Counted from the first letter of the stretch, positions 24,755 to 34,269 are shown. The stretch: 64,000 bases of DNA from Aliiruegeria haliotis (GCF_003003255.1 NZ_PVTD01000001.1:558001-622000); one strand, 5' to 3'. Translations and numbers: made by a program. Notes: a model not told the origin generated them from the letters alone.

Positions 24755-25735
24755 CTACCGGGTTCTGTTCTTGCCCCACATGTCGATGTCGCTCCCGAGG
24801 TCTTCCTTGAGCCGGTTGGAGGCATCGCTGAGCGTCTGCAACGTGGCCGCGTCAAGTTCCACATCCAGCAGTTTCTTCAGGTCACGGCTCTGCGCGGCGT
24901 TCCGGGTCCCAACGATGACTCCGCCAACCGCCGGGCGGGACTTCAGCCAACCGATCGCCAGTTCCTCCATGCTCAGGCCGGTCTGCTCCACCAACGCCCA
25001 CAGGGCATCCAGAAGCTCTTGCCCCGCGTCCTCGGCGCCGGTTTCGGTGTGGACAACCTCGGCCCATTTGCGGTGATCGAACATCCGGGTGCGCGCACGG
25101 TTCACGGGGAATTCCTGCAAAGACCGATACTTGCCCGCCAGCAGCCCCTGCATCAGCGAGGAGTAGCACATGATTGGCACACCGGCGGCCTCGCACTTCG
25201 GCTGAACCTCGAACTCGATGGCGCGGAAGAACAGGTGATAGGGAAGCTGATTGACGGAAATCTCCCCTAGACCAAGGGCTTCGTCGAGGTCCCGCGTGCC
25301 GAAATTGGAGACGCCGAACCAGCGGATCTTTCCGTCCTGCTTCAGTTTCTGAAGGGCGCCGATACTGTCGGCGAAGGGCACATCCCGGTTGGGCCAGTGC
25401 AGCATGTAGAGGTCGATGTGGTCGGTCCCGAGGTTCTTCAGGCTGCGTTCGCAGGCGTCGATCAGGTCGTCCGGTGCCATATTCGCCGGGGTGACCTTGG
25501 AGGAAATGACAAGCTCTGACCGCTTGTCGCCGAGCGCGCGTGCCAGGAGCTGCTCTGAATACCCGTCGCCATAGGCCTCGGCGGTGTCGAAGAAGTTGAT
25601 GCCGACGTTGAACGCCTCTTGCAGGGCTTCGATGGAGTCCTTTTCCTCCTGCGCGCCGAAGGCGCCGGCCCCGCCCATGCAGCCATAGACAATGGAGCTC
25701 GTTTTCAGATCGGTGTTTCCGAATGTCCGGTTCAT
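24755..25735 (-). CDS. Aldo/keto reductase
   Basis: 326 residues, NADPH-dependent aldo/keto reductase superfamily (TIM barrel). Catalytic tetrad is visible: Asp and Tyr in FFDTAEAYGDGYSE, Lys in SSKVTP, His in MLHWPNRD. C-terminal cofactor loop GVIVGTRNAAQSRDL. Substrate unknown; the sequence resembles the AKR11/YajO-like general stress and aldehyde-reducing types. Start at MNRTFG follows AAGGAC. It stands alone. Confidence 0.88.
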   Translation of the reverse strand: MNRTFGNTDLKTSSIVYGCMGGAGAFGAQEEKDSIEALQEAFNVGINFFDTAEAYGDGYSEQLLARALGDKRSELVISSKVTPANMAPDDLIDACERSLKNLGTDHIDLYMLHWPNRDVPFADSIGALQKLKQDGKIRWFGVSNFGTRDLDEALGLGEISVNQLPYHLFFRAIEFEVQPKCEAAGVPIMCYSSLMQGLLAGKYRSLQEFPVNRARTRMFDHRKWAEVVHTETGAEDAGQELLDALWALVEQTGLSMEELAIGWLKSRPAVGGVIVGTRNAAQSRDLKKLLDVELDAATLQTLSDASNRLKEDLGSDIDMWGKNRTR

Positions 25736-26352
25736 TTCTGGGTCCTTGTATGTGTATCCGGCGGTGCCTGCCCGTGGACCTTCGCCACGGTCGACCGCAG
25801 GTGAGGCGGCCAGCCGGTGCAACAGGTGCATGCAGAAAGCGGCGAGGCGTCCTGCGCCCGCGCAACTGCAGGTCTGGGGCGACCCACTCCATGCATCAGA
25901 TCACCCCGCGTCGTCAATTCGAAGGCGCCGAGAATAGATCGTTACAGAATACGGAACCGCCTTGCTTCGGGAGCGGGCAGGGGCTGCGACAGTGCCGCCG
26001 GACCCAAAGTCGAGATGATGCGGTGTCTCGGATCTCCATTGTGCAGGTCGCGCGCCGCCAAAGATGACGTCGAAAGCCCGACGGGTCTTCCGCACCACGT
26101 CAGCGACACCGCCGGGCAACCGGTGATTGACCTTCATAAGTCCGGAAGTCCTGCGGATGGGCTATCAGCCTACGATGGTATCGACTGTGGCGGTCAGAGT
26201 GCGCCGGTATGGTCGAATGCAACCGCCACATAGAACGGCCACAAGACCATCTTCTGCAACCCGGTTCGCCGTAGGCGGTCGCGCTGATGCAACAAACGAG
26301 CAGGACAGTCCGTGTCCCGCTCGCAGGCAATGCTGCATCGCGTTGCGCCGGC
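25736..26352. other. Gap without a recognisable gene
   Basis: 617 bases between the VOC gene and the aldo/keto reductase. Overlapping short ORFs in several frames lack family resemblance. The segment near 25736 must contain the reductase promoter. Nothing else seen. Confidence 0.4.
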
Positions 26353-26850
26353 TCAGCTGTAGGCACCAGCCGAATAGGTCAACTCGTAGGAATGGCTGTA
26401 GAGCTCGAATACGATCCCGAACGGATCCTCGACATAGACCATGCGATAGGGTTTCTCGCCCGGAAAGTACTCCCGGATCGGCATCCGTTGCTTGCCGCCG
26501 GCCGCGACGATCTTCGCCAGCAATCCTTCGATGTCCGGGTCCTGAATCGCGAAGTGGAAGGTTCCATGCCGGCGAAACGCGAGGTTGTCTTCCGGAGCGC
26601 GGTTGCCATCAAACTCGAACAGCTCGAAGCCGATGCGGTCGGCCGTTGCAAGGTGGGCGATGCGAATGGTGTTCCAGCCCGGCCCAAAGACATCGGTACA
26701 CATGAGGCCGATGTCGCTGCCGTCCTCCACGATCTCGGTTGGGGGCATGATGACGTAGAAGCCGAGAACCTCGGAATAGAACTTCACGGCGGCATCGAGG
26801 TCAGGAACAGAGAGGCCGATATGGGAGAAGGTGCGGGGAAAGGGATGCAT
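26353..26850 (-). CDS. VOC/glyoxalase-family protein
   Basis: 165 residues with two beta-alpha-beta-beta-beta modules of the vicinal-oxygen-chelate fold: module one starts FSHIGLSVPDLDAAVKFYSEVLGF, module two HGTFHFAIQDPDIEGLL and ends VEDPFGIVFELYSHSYE. Candidate metal ligands His10, a His of HFAIQ and Glu of FELYS. Could be a dioxygenase, lyase or glyoxalase; substrate unknown. Divergent from a LysR regulator, with a perfect inverted repeat between, so it is the likely regulated target. Confidence 0.8.
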   Translation of the reverse strand: MHPFPRTFSHIGLSVPDLDAAVKFYSEVLGFYVIMPPTEIVEDGSDIGLMCTDVFGPGWNTIRIAHLATADRIGFELFEFDGNRAPEDNLAFRRHGTFHFAIQDPDIEGLLAKIVAAGGKQRMPIREYFPGEKPYRMVYVEDPFGIVFELYSHSYELTYSAGAYS

Positions 26851-26914
26851 GGCGATATCCTTGTCTGGGGCTTGTTTCAAATCGGATATGGGGTTGCGAT
26901 GCAGAGAAGAAAAA

Positions 26915-26939
26915 TTATGATATGAACTGAAAATCATAA
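26915..26939. promoter_or_regulatory. LysR-type operator candidate (7-bp inverted repeat, 11-base spacer)
   Basis: TTATGAT at 26915-26921 and ATCATAA at 26933-26939 are exact inverted repeats separated by 11 bases in the AT-rich VOC/LysR intergenic region. LysR-type regulators bind T-N11-A dyads of just this geometry next to their own gene. Confidence 0.6.
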
Positions 26940-26954
26940 CAAAAAATTTGTAAT

Positions 26955-27854
26955 ATGCTGAACGCACATTGGCTGGAGACATTCGTCGCTGTCTGCGAGC
27001 ACCGGAACCTGACCCGGACAGCCGAACGCCTGAACATGACCCAACCGGGTGTCTCCCAACACCTGAAGAAGCTGGAAGCGCAGGTCGGAACGGCGCTGCT
27101 TCGGAGGACCGGAAAAAGCTTCACCCTGACCCCCGCCGGCGAGAGGCTGCGGGCGTTCGCTATCGCCCGCCAGCAGGATGAAAAGCGCCTTCTCGAAGAG
27201 ATGTTCGACGACGATCCGGATATCGGCGCCGTGTCAATTGCGTGTTCGGGCAGCATTGCGACTTGCCTATACCCTGAATTGGTGTCGTTCGCGAAACCAC
27301 GACCGGGGCTTGCGATGCAACTGGAGGCCGCACCACAACCCGTCATCCTGCAAGGTGTGAGCGACGGGAGGTTCGATCTCGGCATTGTCAGCGAGGTGCC
27401 CTCACCGACCAGGGTCGAGGCCACCCACATCGGGCGCGAGGAAATCTGCATTGTCCTACCCGCGGACTGGGTCGGTGGCGCTCCTGCCTTCTCGGACCTG
27501 GAGGCGCGCGGTTTCATATCCCATCCGGACGGCACTGGCCTTGCCGACCTGCTTCTCGGGCCGAACTACCCGGACGAGTACCCCGGCGCAGACCGCCTCC
27601 GGATCCGCAGTCGCATCAACCAGATTGGCCAGATTCTCGCACCGGTCGCGGAGGGCGTCGGATATACCGTATTGCCCAGAAGCGGTCTCGGGACATTCAA
27701 CGATCCGGACAGGATCCGGTCCGTCCGACTGCCCGTGCCGGTGTTTCAGGACCTCTGGTTGATCCGGCGAAAAAACCGGCAACTCGCAAGCCGCACTGTT
27801 CCCTTGATCGAGATCATCATGGAGATTGCGCGGTCGCTTTCGGGGCCTGAATGA
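26955..27854 (+). CDS. LysR-family transcriptional regulator
   Basis: 299 residues: N-terminal winged HTH (WLETFVAVCEHRNLTRTAERLNMTQPGVSQHLKKLEAQVGTALLRRTG), linker helix, then a periplasmic-binding-protein-like effector domain. Divergent from the VOC-family gene, the classic arrangement for LysR control of a neighbour. No recognisable Shine-Dalgarno precedes the ATG (AATTTGTAAT), which fits an almost leaderless message or weak translation. Effector unknown. Confidence 0.9.
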   Translation: MLNAHWLETFVAVCEHRNLTRTAERLNMTQPGVSQHLKKLEAQVGTALLRRTGKSFTLTPAGERLRAFAIARQQDEKRLLEEMFDDDPDIGAVSIACSGSIATCLYPELVSFAKPRPGLAMQLEAAPQPVILQGVSDGRFDLGIVSEVPSPTRVEATHIGREEICIVLPADWVGGAPAFSDLEARGFISHPDGTGLADLLLGPNYPDEYPGADRLRIRSRINQIGQILAPVAEGVGYTVLPRSGLGTFNDPDRIRSVRLPVPVFQDLWLIRRKNRQLASRTVPLIEIIMEIARSLSGPE

Positions 27855-27941
27855 CCGCGTTCCTCGTCTGTTCGGGCGCTCCGATGAAGCGGGGCGTGTC
27901 GAGGCGGAACGCGGTGGGGCGGGGGATCAGGACAAAACGTT

Positions 27942-30900
27942 TCAGAAGAGGTCGGCGTCGCCCGGAGCAATCTCGATCAACCGCCCGTCGGCCCTGTGGG
28001 TCCAGCCGTAATCGGCGACGTAGAGGTGCTTTTCGCCCGAGCCATCGCTTGCCGGTGCGATCTCGATATCCTTGACGTTGACCCGGCGGTTGAGGTCCTG
28101 CGACCGCGCGCCCTCCAGCACGGTGATGATGTCGAGGATGCTGCCCTCACGGTCGAGCATCCATATCTTGTCGCTGAACCCGCCACCCACGTAGAACACC
28201 TCCTCGTCGGAATCGTAGGCGAGCGCTTCGGGGTCGGTGATCTCGGGTGCGAGGACGAAGGTATCAATAACGTCCTTTCCGCGCTGGTCGACCTCGATGA
28301 TCTTGCGGTCGACTCCGTTCACGATGAACAGGGTCCCGGCCACGGAATCGAAGGCGATGTCTTCCGCGTCGAACCCGCCGAGCGGCGCCGTGGAGAACTG
28401 CCATTTCAACTCGTTGGGGCGAGCCGGATCGGTAACGTACACCTTGTTTTCATCATCATCCGTGATGAATGCGAGCCCGGTGCGCGGGTTGATCGTCAGC
28501 CCGGTCGGCTCGTCGGTGAAGCTGAGCGCGCGGGAGGATTTCAGGTCTCCGCCGAGAGACAGCGAGAAGAAGTTGTTCGGTTGGAAGAAGGGCTTTTCCT
28601 CGACCTCCGAGTCGACCATGACCAGCGATTTGGACGACGGGTCGTAGGCAATTCCGGAGGGGTCCGTCATTCCCCTGGGCGTGGTGTTGTACTCGGCGAC
28701 GACTTCTGGTGCCTCGTCCCGGATCGACATGGTCGCCTTGCCTGTTCCGATGTCCACGGACTCGCCGCTTCCGACGATCCTGGCGGAGTCGATCCTGAGA
28801 GAGAAGTCCTCGATCCGTTCCTGCTTCTCGTCGTTCAGCAAGGTCACCGGCACATAGGCGGTCGTGAGCCCGGCCTTCAACACGTGCTGTTCCCCGGATA
28901 GCCCGACGAAATCCCCGTCGGAAGCGCGCGCCGAGCCATCGACGGTGCTGCAGGTCAGCACGACATTACTGCTCAGTGGCTGGGCAAGGTTCAGCGTGAA
29001 ATACGCCGTTCCCACGTCCTCCCCTTGCGGCCTCGACTCGGCCGCCGCGACCGAAACGGAAGCGCCCTGACCCAGGGCGACGAACTTGGCGGCGTTCACC
29101 TGTGCGCCGGATTGCATCAGCGCGATCCTGAGAGCGCTGGCCGGACCGGTTCCATCGGAATCCCAGAGCAACTCGGATTTGTCGGCACGGTAGAGGAACT
29201 GCCCGTGACCGGAGGCGGTCGCGGAAGTTCCCTTGACGAAGTAGCCCTGCGCAAGCGCATCGCCGACAAGTCCCGCACCGTCGGACAAGCCGAAGTCGCT
29301 GGCGTAGATCCCGAGCCTGTCCTCTCCGGCCAGATCATAGATCCTGTCCCACGCGCCTGTTTCGGGCCTGAGCACGAACGTGTCGCTGCCGCCCCCGCCA
29401 TAGAGGTAGTCCCGGCCAGGGCCACCGAGCAGGATGTCCCCGCCCGCGAAACCGGAAATCGTATCGCGACCGCCGCCACCGTAGAGATTGTTCGCGCCTG
29501 CATTGCCCTTGATGACATTGCCGAGCGCGTTTCCGGCGCCATCGATTGCATCGCTTCCGGTCAATTGAAGCTTCTCGACATGTGCGCCAAGCGCGAAACC
29601 GATACTGCTCTTGACGGTATCGACGCCACCGTCGTCCGTGCCGGCGCTGGTTTCCTCGCTGACGCTGTCGCCCGGGTCGTCCACTGTATATGTGTCGTCC
29701 CCGGCGCCACCAAACATGTGGTCGCGACCCTGTCCGCCGTTGATCACATCGTAACCGTCGCCGCCATAAAGCACATCGTCCCCGGCCTTGGCATAAAGGC
29801 GGTCCGTGCCTTCGGATCCGAACAGCTTGTCTGCCCCCTTGCCACCGTCGAGGCGATCCGCACCCTCACCACCGACCAGGTGGTCGTTGTCCGCGCCGCC
29901 CAGCAACGTGTCATCGCCCGCCTGGCCGTGCAGCGTGTCGTTGCCATCGCCGCCGATCAGCGTGTTCGCGGCGCCATTGCCCATGAGCGTGTTGTTCAGC
30001 GTGTTGCCCGTGCCGTCGATCGCGGCCGTACCGGTCAGGTACAGTTTTTCCACGAAGGCGCCCAGCGTGTAGGCGATGGAGCTCTTGACCGTATCGATGC
30101 CGCCGTCGTCAATGCCGTCCCTGGACGTTTCGCTGACCTGGTCGTCGGGAGCGTTGACGGAGTAGGTGTCGTTCCCGGCACCACCGAACATGGTATCATT
30201 TCCTGCTCCGCCGAGCAGGAAATCGCGCCCGCGCCCGCCATGAAGCTCGTCGTCGCCACTCTTTCCGACCAACCGGTCCTTCCCGCCGGATCCCGACACC
30301 CAATCCGCGCCGAGCCCACCGTTGAGGCGGTCGGCCCCCGGTCCGCCGACCAGCCGGTCGTTTCCGGCGCCACCGAACAGGGCATCGTTGCCCTTGTTCC
30401 CGAACAACCTGTCGGCGCCGGCCTCGCCCTTGAGGCGGTCCGCGCCATTTCCCCCACGCAGGTGGTCATTCTCTCGCCCGCCCCAGAGACGGTCCTTGCC
30501 GGCATCGCCCTTGAGCCGGTCCTTGCCGGCGCCACCCCAGAGCCGGTCGTTTCCGGCGCCGCCGGAAAGCACGTCGTCGTGACGCTCGCCAGAGAGCTGA
30601 TCGTCACCCTTTTGCCCGGTCAGCCTGTCAGCACCACTGCCACCGGAAAGCTCGTCCGCCCCTGCGGACCCGAACAGCCGATCCTTGCCGATGCCACCCA
30701 CAATATTGTCCGCACCGGTTCCTCCGGTTATCCGGTCGTTTCCGGCGCCGCCCTTCAGCCTGTCATTGCCGTTGTTCCCGAACAGCGCATCATTGCCGGA
30801 CCCGCCCAGCAGGCGGTCTCGGCCCCTGCCGCCGGACAGTTCGTCCCGTCCGGATGAGCCCTGCAGAACATCGGAGCCATTTCCCCCCGAGAGCCGGTCC

Positions 30901-31418
30901 GCGCCTGCGCCGCCGGTCATCCGGTCACTGCCTGCGCCACCGGTCAGTGCATCGTTGCCCTTGTCCCCGAACAGCGTGTCGGCACCGGCCCCGCCGTTCA
31001 GGCGATCCGGACCATTGCCGCCGTGCAGCCTGTCATTCCGAGCGCCGCCGTCGATGGTATCCTTGCCGCCATGACCCGCGAGCCAATCCGAACCGGCGGA
31101 TCCGGTGATCCTGTCGGCGCCGTTGAACAAGAGCTGCTGGGCCGCTGAAACCTGTCGCTGATCCAGTGCATCGAAGACACCGGCGGCTTCCGCGGCCAGT
31201 CCCGCAACTGACACGGTCTTGGTGGATCCCTGACGGTGTTCGTAGCCGGAAATCGTTCCCGATATGGCGCCGCCGGGTGCGACGCGGAAGGACCCGGTGT
31301 ACTCCGCCCTGATGGCGCCTTCCACCACGACAATTCGGCCCGGGGTCGATTGGACTATATTCCCCCAGATCGGAATGTCGCGCATGTCCAGCGGCAGAAA
31401 TGCCGTGGCGCGGCTCAT
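27942..31418 (-). CDS. Giant RTX protein with Calx-beta and C-terminal propeller
   Basis: 1158 residues. Order: N-terminal beta-rich part (1-100, FLPLDMRDIPIWG), RTX calcium-binding nonapeptides GGxGxDxLx (about 101-415), a spacer (416-480), more RTX (481-575), a second copy of the spacer (575-640), RTX to 680, a peptidase-M10-C-like segment, a Calx-beta domain (about 795-900) and an SdiA-regulated/YjiK-like propeller (905-1158). No N-terminal signal peptide, as expected for type I secretion; secretion genes are not in the window. The Ca2+ repeats fold outside the cell. Start at MSRATAF after GGGGGGATACGT. Function could be adhesion or an unknown extracellular enzyme. Confidence 0.85.
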   Translation of the reverse strand: MSRATAFLPLDMRDIPIWGNIVQSTPGRIVVVEGAIRAEYTGSFRVAPGGAISGTISGYEHRQGSTKTVSVAGLAAEAAGVFDALDQRQVSAAQQLLFNGADRITGSAGSDWLAGHGGKDTIDGGARNDRLHGGNGPDRLNGGAGADTLFGDKGNDALTGGAGSDRMTGGAGADRLSGGNGSDVLQGSSGRDELSGGRGRDRLLGGSGNDALFGNNGNDRLKGGAGNDRITGGTGADNIVGGIGKDRLFGSAGADELSGGSGADRLTGQKGDDQLSGERHDDVLSGGAGNDRLWGGAGKDRLKGDAGKDRLWGGRENDHLRGGNGADRLKGEAGADRLFGNKGNDALFGGAGNDRLVGGPGADRLNGGLGADWVSGSGGKDRLVGKSGDDELHGGRGRDFLLGGAGNDTMFGGAGNDTYSVNAPDDQVSETSRDGIDDGGIDTVKSSIAYTLGAFVEKLYLTGTAAIDGTGNTLNNTLMGNGAANTLIGGDGNDTLHGQAGDDTLLGGADNDHLVGGEGADRLDGGKGADKLFGSEGTDRLYAKAGDDVLYGGDGYDVINGGQGRDHMFGGAGDDTYTVDDPGDSVSEETSAGTDDGGVDTVKSSIGFALGAHVEKLQLTGSDAIDGAGNALGNVIKGNAGANNLYGGGGRDTISGFAGGDILLGGPGRDYLYGGGGSDTFVLRPETGAWDRIYDLAGEDRLGIYASDFGLSDGAGLVGDALAQGYFVKGTSATASGHGQFLYRADKSELLWDSDGTGPASALRIALMQSGAQVNAAKFVALGQGASVSVAAAESRPQGEDVGTAYFTLNLAQPLSSNVVLTCSTVDGSARASDGDFVGLSGEQHVLKAGLTTAYVPVTLLNDEKQERIEDFSLRIDSARIVGSGESVDIGTGKATMSIRDEAPEVVAEYNTTPRGMTDPSGIAYDPSSKSLVMVDSEVEEKPFFQPNNFFSLSLGGDLKSSRALSFTDEPTGLTINPRTGLAFITDDDENKVYVTDPARPNELKWQFSTAPLGGFDAEDIAFDSVAGTLFIVNGVDRKIIEVDQRGKDVIDTFVLAPEITDPEALAYDSDEEVFYVGGGFSDKIWMLDREGSILDIITVLEGARSQDLNRRVNVKDIEIAPASDGSGEKHLYVADYGWTHRADGRLIEIAPGDADLF

Positions 31419-31612
31419 ACGTATCCCCCCGTCGTCGCCCTGTGCTACAGATTTTTTTGGCGGTGTCCGAGGCCGTGTAATCGCCCGGCTGCCGCCCCCC
31501 TTGCCCCCATGATACAACGCCGTCTCGCAAAAATCATTAACGCGTGCGATGGGTCGGCCGCAGATTGGCACAAGTCAATGTTATGTATTTGTTTTTTCGT
31601 TGAATGAATAGG

Positions 31613-31643
31613 CCCTGCCGATGGCGGATCGCTATCGGCAGGG
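31613..31643. terminator. Perfect 10-bp hairpin downstream of the VWA gene
   Basis: CCCTGCCGAT and ATCGGCAGGG pair exactly around an 11-base loop, 47 bases past the VWA stop and 195 before the RTX start. No T-run follows on the minus strand, so it may end VWA transcription weakly or act as an operator. Confidence 0.4.
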
Positions 31644-31690
31644 GGGCGGCGTCACTGGAGGCGCAACTGGGGCCGCCGAATCCGGCCGTC

Positions 31691-33730
31691 CTATTGCGCG
31701 GACAGGCTTTTGGCCAGGCGCATCAGCCGCAGGGCTTCGGCGCGGTAGCCGAACCGGTCCTCGCCTCTTGCGCTTTCTGCCAGGCGGGCGGCTTCCGAGA
31801 GGTCCCAGTCCCCGAGGTAGGAGGAGTCTCGGAGCAACTGTCCAAAGCCCGCGATGGCAGTGGCGAAGCGGGTTTCCACGCTCGCCTCCGAGACCTCCGC
31901 CGGGATCGGTAGTTCGATCAGCCGGCTGTCTGATCCGCCCGGCGCCTTGTAGCGCAGGCGCAGGAATCCCAGTTCATCGGACCGGTCCGTTGCGCGCTCG
32001 GCGGTCTGATAGCGCAGCGGATCGTTGAGGGCAGCGGGCGAGCCTGCGGGCGTCACCTCGTAGAGAGCCGTCACCTGGTGACCGGCGCCGATCTCTCCGG
32101 CGTCGACCTTGTCGTTGTTGAAATCCTCGCGGCGCAGGGCACGGGTTTCGTAGCCGATCAGCCGGTATTCCGAGACCGCCGCCGGGTTGAACTCCACCTG
32201 GATCTTCACATCCTGCGCGATGGGGAACAGGTTGCCGGTGAGCTGGTCCACAAGGACTTTCTGAGCCTCGGCGATCGTGTCGATATGCGCGGCCTGACCA
32301 TTGCCGTTCTGCGCCAGGGCCTGCATCAACGCATCGTCGAGATTGCCGCGGCCGAACCCCAGCACGGACAGGTAGGCACCGCTGTCACGCTTGCGTTCGA
32401 CATAGGATTTCAGGTCCTCCGGATCGGAGATCCCGACATTGAAATCGCCGTCCGTCGCCAGCAGCACCCGGGTCACGTCACCGGCTTCGGCCATGCTTTC
32501 GGCGACCGCGTAGGCCTGCTCCAGCCCGGCTTGCCCGGCGGTGGATCCTCCGGCCTCCAGACGATCCAGCGCGCCGAGGATCTTCGAACGGTCGCTTGCC
32601 GCCGTCGGCTCCAGAACCTGCCCGGCGCTTCCGGCGTAGGTGACGATCGCGACCTGATCCTCTGGCCGCAATTCGCCCAGCATCAGGCGGAAGGATTGCT
32701 TCAGCAGCGGCAGCTTGGCGGCGTCCTGCATCGACCCGCTGGTGTCGATCAGGAACACAAGGTTCAGCGGCGGGCGGGCCGAGATCTCGGGCAGGGCACC
32801 TTGCAGCCCGATGTGAAGGATCTGCGTGGCGTCGTTCCAGGGGGTCGGGCTGACGGACACACTGGGCTTGAAGGGCGCGGTTTCCGGCGCCGGGGCCGGG
32901 TAGTCATAGGTGAAGTAGTTCACCATTTCCTCGACCCGCACGGCATCGGCCGGCGGCAGGCGCCCGGACATCAGCGAGGAGCGGACAACAGCATAGGAGG
33001 CCGTGTCGACGTCCACCGAGAAGGTCGAAACCGGCGTTTCGGCGGTGACATGGACCGGGTTCGGATCCTTGTTGGCCAACCGCTCGGTGTCGGTGTCGGC
33101 GTCGGGCGCAACCGGGCGCAGTCGCGTATGAGGTTCCATGGCGATGGACGGGAATGGCCGTGCTTCCTGAGCTGGTCGTGCGGCATGGGCCACATCGCCG
33201 TTCCCCGCCAGGTTGGTGGTGAGTTGCCGCTGCACCACGCCCTTCGCAATGGCGCGTTTCTGACGCGCGGCGAACCGGTCTGGCCCGGCGTCAGGGACGG
33301 GGGCGTCATTGAGTTCCGCCAGAGGGGCCGCCACCGTCCCAACCTCGGCCTCGTGCATGACCGGCGCTTCCCGACCTGTCTCCGGGTCGGCCCCGACCGG
33401 GCGATCCATCGGGTTGGGCGGTGCCAGCAGTTTCGTCTGCGGCAGCACCAGCAGGACGGCCAGTCCAGCCGCCACCAATCCGGATGTCGCCGCCAGCCCG
33501 GCGCGTGTTGTCAGTCCCTCGATCATCGTCTTGCCTCCATCAAACAGCCGCACCCAAATGGTGCGGTCCTTCTCTGGACGCATCCCGGCCGCCGATCCTT
33601 GGCGGGTTTCCGGAAATTCATCGTCAAAGGCCGACATCGCGTTGGCGATGGCATCCGACTTGCGGTCCGCATCGGGGGCAGGGGGGGCAGCGCGCAGGGC
33701 GTCGCGCAGGGTGTCGAGTTCGTCTGTCAT
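31691..33730 (-). CDS. Membrane-anchored VWA/DUF3520 (YfbK-like) protein
   Basis: 679 residues. A short acidic/helical N-terminus (1-75) is followed by one transmembrane segment (about 78-96), a long Pro/Ala linker, the YfbK-type N-domain (STFSVDVDTASYAVVRSSL), a von Willebrand A domain with intact MIDAS (DTSGS, 329-333) and a C-terminal DUF3520. The VWA part should lie in the periplasm. GGAGG precedes the ATG, which overlaps the sigma-factor stop as ATGA. The cytoplasmic N-terminus is in the right place to act as an anti-sigma domain (inference). Exact role unknown. Confidence 0.82.
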   Translation of the reverse strand: MTDELDTLRDALRAAPPAPDADRKSDAIANAMSAFDDEFPETRQGSAAGMRPEKDRTIWVRLFDGGKTMIEGLTTRAGLAATSGLVAAGLAVLLVLPQTKLLAPPNPMDRPVGADPETGREAPVMHEAEVGTVAAPLAELNDAPVPDAGPDRFAARQKRAIAKGVVQRQLTTNLAGNGDVAHAARPAQEARPFPSIAMEPHTRLRPVAPDADTDTERLANKDPNPVHVTAETPVSTFSVDVDTASYAVVRSSLMSGRLPPADAVRVEEMVNYFTYDYPAPAPETAPFKPSVSVSPTPWNDATQILHIGLQGALPEISARPPLNLVFLIDTSGSMQDAAKLPLLKQSFRLMLGELRPEDQVAIVTYAGSAGQVLEPTAASDRSKILGALDRLEAGGSTAGQAGLEQAYAVAESMAEAGDVTRVLLATDGDFNVGISDPEDLKSYVERKRDSGAYLSVLGFGRGNLDDALMQALAQNGNGQAAHIDTIAEAQKVLVDQLTGNLFPIAQDVKIQVEFNPAAVSEYRLIGYETRALRREDFNNDKVDAGEIGAGHQVTALYEVTPAGSPAALNDPLRYQTAERATDRSDELGFLRLRYKAPGGSDSRLIELPIPAEVSEASVETRFATAIAGFGQLLRDSSYLGDWDLSEAARLAESARGEDRFGYRAEALRLMRLAKSLSAQ

Positions 33731-34269
33731 GTGGTTTCCTCCGCCGCGAGGGCGCGCAGGGCTTTCCTGATTTCCGACATGCGCCAGGACACGGTGCCTT
33801 CGGAGACGCCCAGAACCTCCGCGGCGGCCCCGTGGGTCAGGTCCTCCGCAAGGATCAGGACCGCCGTGTCGCGCAACTCCGGCTTCAGGCGCACCATGGC
33901 GGCTTCCAGCCAGCTTGTGGCCTCCCGGGCGTCGTCGTTGGCGGCGCGACGGTCGCGTTCCCAACTGCCCCAGCCCTCGGCTGCCTTCGTGTGCGTGGCG
34001 GCACGCCGCCGACGGTCATGGGCCGCGTTCACGACGATCCGGTAGAGCCAGGTCGTGAACTTCGCCTCGCCCCGGTACCCGCGCAGCTTTTTCGGCAGGC
34101 CAACGCATATGTCCTGCGTCAGGTCCTCGGCCTCCGCTCGCTGTCCGGTAAGCCGAAAGGCAAAGGCGAACAGCCGGTCATAGTGACGCGACAGCAGCGC
34201 GGCATAGGCATCGCGGTCCCCGTTCGCGGCGGCCTCGGCGAGGTCTTCATCGTTGGTCGTCTTGCGCAT
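33727..34269 (-). CDS. ECF-type RNA polymerase sigma factor
   Basis: 180 residues: sigma2 region (YDRLFAFAFRLTGQRAEAEDLTQDI...FTTWLYRIVVNAAHDRRRR) and sigma4 region (LKPELRDTAVLILAEDLTHGAAAEVLGVSEGTVSWRMSEIRKAL). Translationally coupled to the VWA gene, whose cytoplasmic N-terminus may hold it. Start at MRKTTNDED has no strong Shine-Dalgarno; a TTG 22 codons upstream is the alternative. Stress signal unknown. Confidence 0.88.
   Translation of the reverse strand: MRKTTNDEDLAEAAANGDRDAYAALLSRHYDRLFAFAFRLTGQRAEAEDLTQDICVGLPKKLRGYRGEAKFTTWLYRIVVNAAHDRRRRAATHTKAAEGWGSWERDRRAANDDAREATSWLEAAMVRLKPELRDTAVLILAEDLTHGAAAEVLGVSEGTVSWRMSEIRKALRALAAEETT

Noticed and set aside
29025-30857. Long plus-strand ORF opposite the RTX repeats
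   Set aside because: It mirrors the 27-base periodicity of the RTX repeats on the other strand, is low-complexity (Ala/Val/Pro) and resembles no family. The minus-strand RTX frame is clearly the real gene.
27942-31418. Regular 27-base periodic DNA as a possible CRISPR or tandem-repeat array
   Set aside because: The period encodes GGxGxDxLx nonapeptides with varying codons; there are no identical repeats with unique spacers.
32078-34045. Plus-strand ORF opposite the VWA and sigma genes
   Set aside because: Shadow frame; the VWA MIDAS and sigma regions on the minus strand are unambiguous.
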